DNA of 64,000 nt from assembly GCF_002776525.5 (NCBI RefSeq), contig NC_045436.1, forward strand, positions 10,609,294 through 10,673,293. Reading direction: 5' to 3'. How positions within the stretch are numbered: position 1 is the stretch's first letter; each line of letters starts with the position of its first letter. Below, piece by piece: positions 59,411 through 64,000 of the stretch. Source of the DNA: Piliocolobus tephrosceles. Its lineage: Eukaryota; Chordata; Mammalia; Primates; Cercopithecidae. The position numbers were made by a program, and so were the translations under genes. The notes below the pieces were generated by a model. That model did no database searches. It was given only the letters and a program-made list of their open reading frames with translations, and was not told the DNA's origin.

Positions 59411-60029
59411 CAGGATTTTCTAAAATGTGTTTGTGAATATGGGTGTGCATGTGTGTGCATCTCTCCACCTCACTGACCAGATGTATAAACTTCGGGGAAT
59501 AGAAGGTGGTTTTCATTTTTTGTTTGTTTGTTTTTTTGTTTTTGTGTTTTTGTTTTCTTTTTAGATTTTTATGGCCATTAATTAATACAATAACTGGTCA
59601 TTAAAACATTGCAAAAGCAGTTTCTGGATGTACCTATAAATAAGTAATTGATAAAATACATCATAGCTTTATCTGGAGTCCTATCTTCTGTTTTATCAAC
59701 ATTTTATCAATAATTTTAATCAATCTATGGAAAATACCAAATTGGCAGATGACAGAGAAGAGAATAACAAATACATGATTAAAAGTTTGTCTTAAAATCT
59801 TTGAGTGGATGAAGTAATGAGTTGGTACTGAAAACAGCAGATACAGGTAAATTTTTCAAATGTAGTTAGAAACATCTCTGTATATGTACAAAATACAGAG
59901 AATATAGATGAATGGACACACAAGTATAAATGACTTTAGATTTTTTATGCTTAAAATAATTTTATAAGACGTCTACTTCAAGAAAGTTGCAGTAGTTATA
60001 TTTTCCCTACTCTTTTTGCTAAGTACAAA

Positions 60030-61669
60030 TAAAAACCTTAAGCGGTACATATGAAAATTATAAGTAAACTCTGAAAGACAGAGAAAAACCTAAGGACCAA
60101 ATAGAGGCCTCTAGACCCAAGGAACTATAGGACAGTGAGATCCTTGTTTTTCTTTAGTTTGTTTTTCATTCTTTATCATGAATTTAGAGCCAAAGAAACT
60201 GACAGCTGGAAACATCAAAGGGTACAGACAAAACTTTTAGACAATAATTGCACTACTACAGAAAAATATTGCATAAAAAATATATGCCCCCCATTTTTAC
60301 CCATACCGCAAAAGACCTAATGGAAAGTTTAAGATTTCATGCTCTTCAGGCCAAAATTAGGCACCTCAAACCTCTCACTAAGGTGGTATCAAAGAAGTCC
60401 AGTTATAGGTCCAGATCTTACATCCCTGCCAGGCTATAGCCAGGCAAGCCCATACCCCTCTGGAAAAGCAGTGACCACAGTAAGGAATACAGATTGCTAC
60501 CTAAGCAGTGTTCTCAGGTGTCCTTCTCCTGTCTTCCTCTTTTGAGTGGTGTCAGAGGAAACATTGTAGAGTATCAGGACTTTCACCACTGCCCAGTAGT
60601 ATTGATCACCCATGATTCCATTCGGTCTGTGGATTCCAAATAGGGAACAGTACGAAGATAATCCCAACCGGATATATCACAGGAGGCTTAGAAGAGAGCC
60701 AGAACATCCACCACACTCGGCATTAATGAGATGTTTTGTGGGTGTCAATACATGCCAAGTGAGGGGCCCTGGCAGGGCAGTAACGATAGATCACCAGGCA
60801 ACAGGAGAATAAAACAGAAGGCCTAAAACATAGCCATCTTCAAAATGCTCACATTTCTATAAAATTGCTTATCATACCAAAAACCAGGAACAGCTCAAAC
60901 TAACGAAAAAGAAAATCAGTAAATCACCACCAAGACAGCATAGATGTTAAATTTTTTTGTAAAAATGTTAAAATATCTATTATAAAAGTGCTACAGTGAG
61001 CAATTGCAAACATGCTTAAACACTGAAAAAGTAGAAAGTTTCAGCAAATATGGAGTCTCAAAAAGGAAATAGAAGAAAAAGAGAAACATGAAATTGTAGA
61101 ACAGAAAATTACAATAAGCAAAATAAAGTATACGGTTGATACACAGAACTGCTGAATGGAGGAAAAGAACGAGTAAATCTGAAAATAGGAAAAATTAAAA
61201 TTATCCAAACAGAACAAAAGAGATAAAATAAGACAAGAGGAACAACAATAGCTGTGAGAAAACAGGGCATCAAAAGTTATAGTATTAAACAATAAAACTA
61301 AAATTTTTGTCCCTGGATTCTCAGGAAGAAAAAAAATAAACAAGGCTGAAAACATTATTCAAAAAAATAGATGACAGAAAGTCTCCCAAATTTGGGGAAA
61401 ATGTGTCTAGAAATTCAGGAAGATTAACAAGCTGAAAACAGGATAAAGTCCAAGACATTTACACCAAAAGACATGATAATCAAACTTCTGAAAAGTAAAT
61501 ACTAAGAAAAAATATTGAAAGAAAAGAGAGAATAAAATGACATATTATCTGTAGGGGAAAAACAGTTCGAATGACAGTGGAGGCCTCATCAGAGACAGTG
61601 GAAGCCAGAAGGAAGTGTCTCAATATTTTTCATATTTTTCATGTATTGAAAGAAAGCACATATGCACAT

Positions 61670-61714
<45 letters not shown>

Positions 61715-62179
61715 TGAAAAGCACTGTCACACCAGAATTTTATATTCAGAGAAAAATCCCTCAAAATGAAGGAGAAAGACATTCTCAGATAAAGAATAAA
61801 ATTCAATTACAGGAGATTTCTCTTAAAATAATGACTACAGAAAATTTTGTAAACAGATAAAAACAATAATAAAGAATATTGAAATGAGGAAAAAAATCAC
61901 ATTTCACACAAATATAGGTAAGTACAATAGACTTTTCTTGTCTTAAGAGAATTATGTTTGAAAGTTGAAGCAAAAGTGATACCACTGTCCTATGTGGTTC
62001 TAAATGTAGGTATAGAAAATAATTATGATAATAAATTATGATAATAAAGGGAAACAGGGCTTCTAAACTACTAATGAACTGGTAAAAAGTTGATGCCAGT
62101 AGACTGCAATAAGATAGAGCAACCACTAAAAAAAGAAATACATCAAACAAAGACACACTCAACGACACTGTAGACAGGT
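60030..62179 (+). mobile_element. L1M remnant: 5' region, ORF1 and inter-ORF segment
   Basis: Sense-strand landmarks in order: gccctggcagggcagtaacg, gcctaaaacatagccatctt, ttctataaaattgcttatc, aaaatgctacag-like ORF1 start region, acacatgataatcaaacttc-like block (acatgataatcaaacttctg), taggggaaaaacagttcgaa, ccagaattttatattcagag, then attatgtttgaaagttgaag and gtggttctaaatgtagg. It is an old L1M (L1MC/L1ME type) with many stops. The left edge near 60030 is uncertain. Confidence 0.82.
61670..61712. repeat. (CA)n microsatellite inside L1M
   Basis: About 21 CA units sit within ORF1-derived sequence, with L1 text continuing on both sides. Confidence 0.97.
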
Positions 62180-62584
62180 TTTATGAGTCTGCTTTGGCTG
62201 CCATAACAAAATATCATAGACTGATTGACTTAAATAACAGAAATGTATTTTTTCACAATTTTGGGGGCTAGAAGTTCCAGGCCAGGTTTCCAGCAATTTA
62301 GATTCTGGTAAGGGCTCTCTTCCTGATTTGCAGATAGCAGCTCTGTCACTATGACCTAACATGGCCATCTTTGGTGCATGTGTGTGGAGAGAGAACGAGC
62401 TCATTTGTCTCTCTTCTTATAAGGATACTAGTTCTGTCAGATCGGTGCCCCACCCTTATGATATCATTCAACTTTAATTGTCTTTTTAAAAGTCCCATCT
62501 CCAAATACAATCACACACAGTAGAAGTTAGGGATTCAACATATGAATCTGGTCAGGGTAGCACAAATACTCATTTTGTCATACA
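62180..62584 (-). mobile_element. MLT1 MaLR solo LTR, nested in L1M
   Basis: Plus-strand reading gctttggctgccataacaaa, ctgattgacttaaataacag, ttctcatttgtctctcttc-like middle, ccaaatacaatcacacac and tagggattcaacatatgaat is the reverse complement of an MLT1 LTR. It lies between the L1M inter-ORF and ORF2 parts. Confidence 0.85.
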
Positions 62585-64000
62585 TCTCTAAAACCGTGAA
62601 AAACAGGAGCAAAATAAACCCAAGACAAGCAGCAGGATGGAAGTGATAAAGATAAAAACAGGAAGAAATAAAATTGTAAACAGAAAAAGTGATGGAGAAA
62701 ATCAATAAAAAATGAGCTGGTTCTTTGTAAAGATCAATGTATTTGACAAACTTCTTACAAGACTGACAAAGAGGAAAAGACACAAGTTACTAATAATGAA
62801 GAAGGAAAATTGCAACAGACCACATAGACACTGAAATCACAATCAAACAAACCACAAAAAGCTCTGCATATGAAATTCAACAAGTTACATAAAATGGGCC
62901 AATCCTAGAAAAGTACAAATTCCCAAAATTCATCCAGCATAAAGTAAACTGAATAGTCCTATTAATTTTTAAGAAAATTGAATTTGTGATTAAAAACAAC
63001 AATGAAAAACCCTCTAAACCCAAGTGATTTTCCTAAATAATTCTGCCAAATGTTTAAGGAAAAGCCAATTCCTCACAATCTCTTCCAAGAAATCAAAGAG
63101 GAGGAAACATTTCCCATTTTTTTAATGAATCTAGAATTACCTAGATATCAAAACTAGAAAGAGATAGAAAAGGGGGAAAAGGAAGAAAGGTAATATCTGT
63201 CATGAATATAGGTACAAAGTACAAAGTTTCTAACAAAATTTAGCAAACAGAATTTACTAACATAAAAATTAATTCCACACCATGACCAAATAAGTTGATT
63301 CCAGAGATGCAAAGCTGATTTGATATCGGAAATCATTCAAAATAATACACCATACTAAGATTTTAAAGAAGAAAAGCCATATGATTATTTCAATGAATGC
63401 AGAAAAATTATTTGACAAAGTTCAACAATGATTACATGTAAAAACTCTGAGGAAAACAGCAAAGGCCATTATCTGAAGCCATAAGTATCTTCTACTTAGC
63501 TAATATTATACTTAATAGTAAACTTCTAAGTGCTTTCTCTCTAACATTTGTAATGAGAAAAGGATATTCACTCTCACCACTATTATGCCACATCACACTG
63601 TAGTTTCTAGCCGGTAAAATAAGGCTACAAAAGAAAATAAAAACATTCAGATCACAAAGAAAAAATGAAAGTGATTTATTTTTGCTGATTACCTAATGAT
63701 CTATGTATAAAATCACTAGGAGTCTATAAATAGACTTCTAGAAATAACAGTGGGTTCAGCAAGATGAAAGAAGTAGTATAAACATACAAAATCAATTCTT
63801 TTTCTATATACTTGCCACAAAAATAGAAAGTATGGTACTATTTACAATTACTGAAAGCAACAAAACCTGGGTGTAAGTCTTTCAAAACAGGTACAAGATT
63901 TATATAGTAAAATATTTTAAAATTATAAGATTAATCAAAGCAGATTTAAGTAACCGAAGAAACAAATCTTAATTCATGGTTTGGAAGATTCAATATGGTA
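62585..64000 (+). mobile_element. L1M ORF2, endonuclease end to reverse transcriptase, runs off window
   Basis: Resumes the sense L1M with gggaaaaccgtgaaaa-like text, then gagctggttctttgtaaag, cacaccatgaccaaataag, cattcaaaataatacacc, aaagttcaacaatgattaca and gattacctaatgatctatg. Continuing on past 63950 (ggtttggaagattcaatatg), the element extends beyond the window. The most 5' part of ORF2 (endonuclease) is not seen. Confidence 0.85.

Noticed and set aside
60612..60812. 66-codon Arg/Pro-rich frame
   Set aside because: It lies in the 5' region of the L1M element and ends within L1-like text.

Overview
This window is primate nuclear DNA, and nearly everything recognisable in it is interspersed repeat. 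There are eleven Alu copies, long L1 remnants, MIR and L2 fragments, and solo LTRs of the THE1/MST/MLT1 (MaLR) and class I ERV types. One young AluY (3784-4045, minus) carries variants I associate with Old World monkey AluY lineages such as AluYRa of macaques and baboons. The best guess is therefore a cercopithecid monkey rather than human, resting on that single element. A run of ten Ns inside a CA microsatellite (1989-1998) shows that this is a draft-assembly contig.

I find no protein-coding gene, exon chain, CpG island, tRNA, rRNA or CRISPR array. Nearly all open frames of 60-146 codons are chance frames or lie in repeats: Alu antisense, L1, L2, LTR, or (GAAA)n and (CA)n tracts. The window is AT-rich gene desert or a very large intron.

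Layout. 0-4.3 kb: AluS, a CA-expanded Alu, an unassigned coding-like stretch, then AluY and MIR. 4.8-7.7 kb: a minus-strand L1 with a piece of L1 3' end inserted backwards. 8.8-14.2 kb: two AluS with clear target-site duplications around about 2.2 kb of antisense L2. 15-22.6 kb: MIR, L2, Alu and one solo LTR. 22.6-28.6 kb: mostly unassigned. 28.6-29.8 kb: a class I LTR inside an MLT1-like LTR. 31.3-32.1 kb: an L1M 3' end with a 5' inversion. 36.7-41.0 kb: the longest repeat-poor tract (4.2 kb). 41.0-46.7 kb: a dense repeat cluster with a triple nest (MLT1-like LTR, LTR, L1 fragment with GAAA tail), an MST LTR and an antisense L1M. 50-54 kb: two class I LTRs, two AluJ pieces and a THE1 LTR. 54.7-57.5 kb: an unexplained set of direct and inverted repeats. 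60-64 kb: a sense L1M, interrupted by an MLT1 LTR, that runs off the window edge.

No genes work together here. The biology is the history of nested insertion, inversion and microsatellite growth, plus a few unassigned stretches that comparative data might show to be functional. I did not find a previously undescribed system. Boundaries of old repeats are estimates from remembered consensus features, not alignments.
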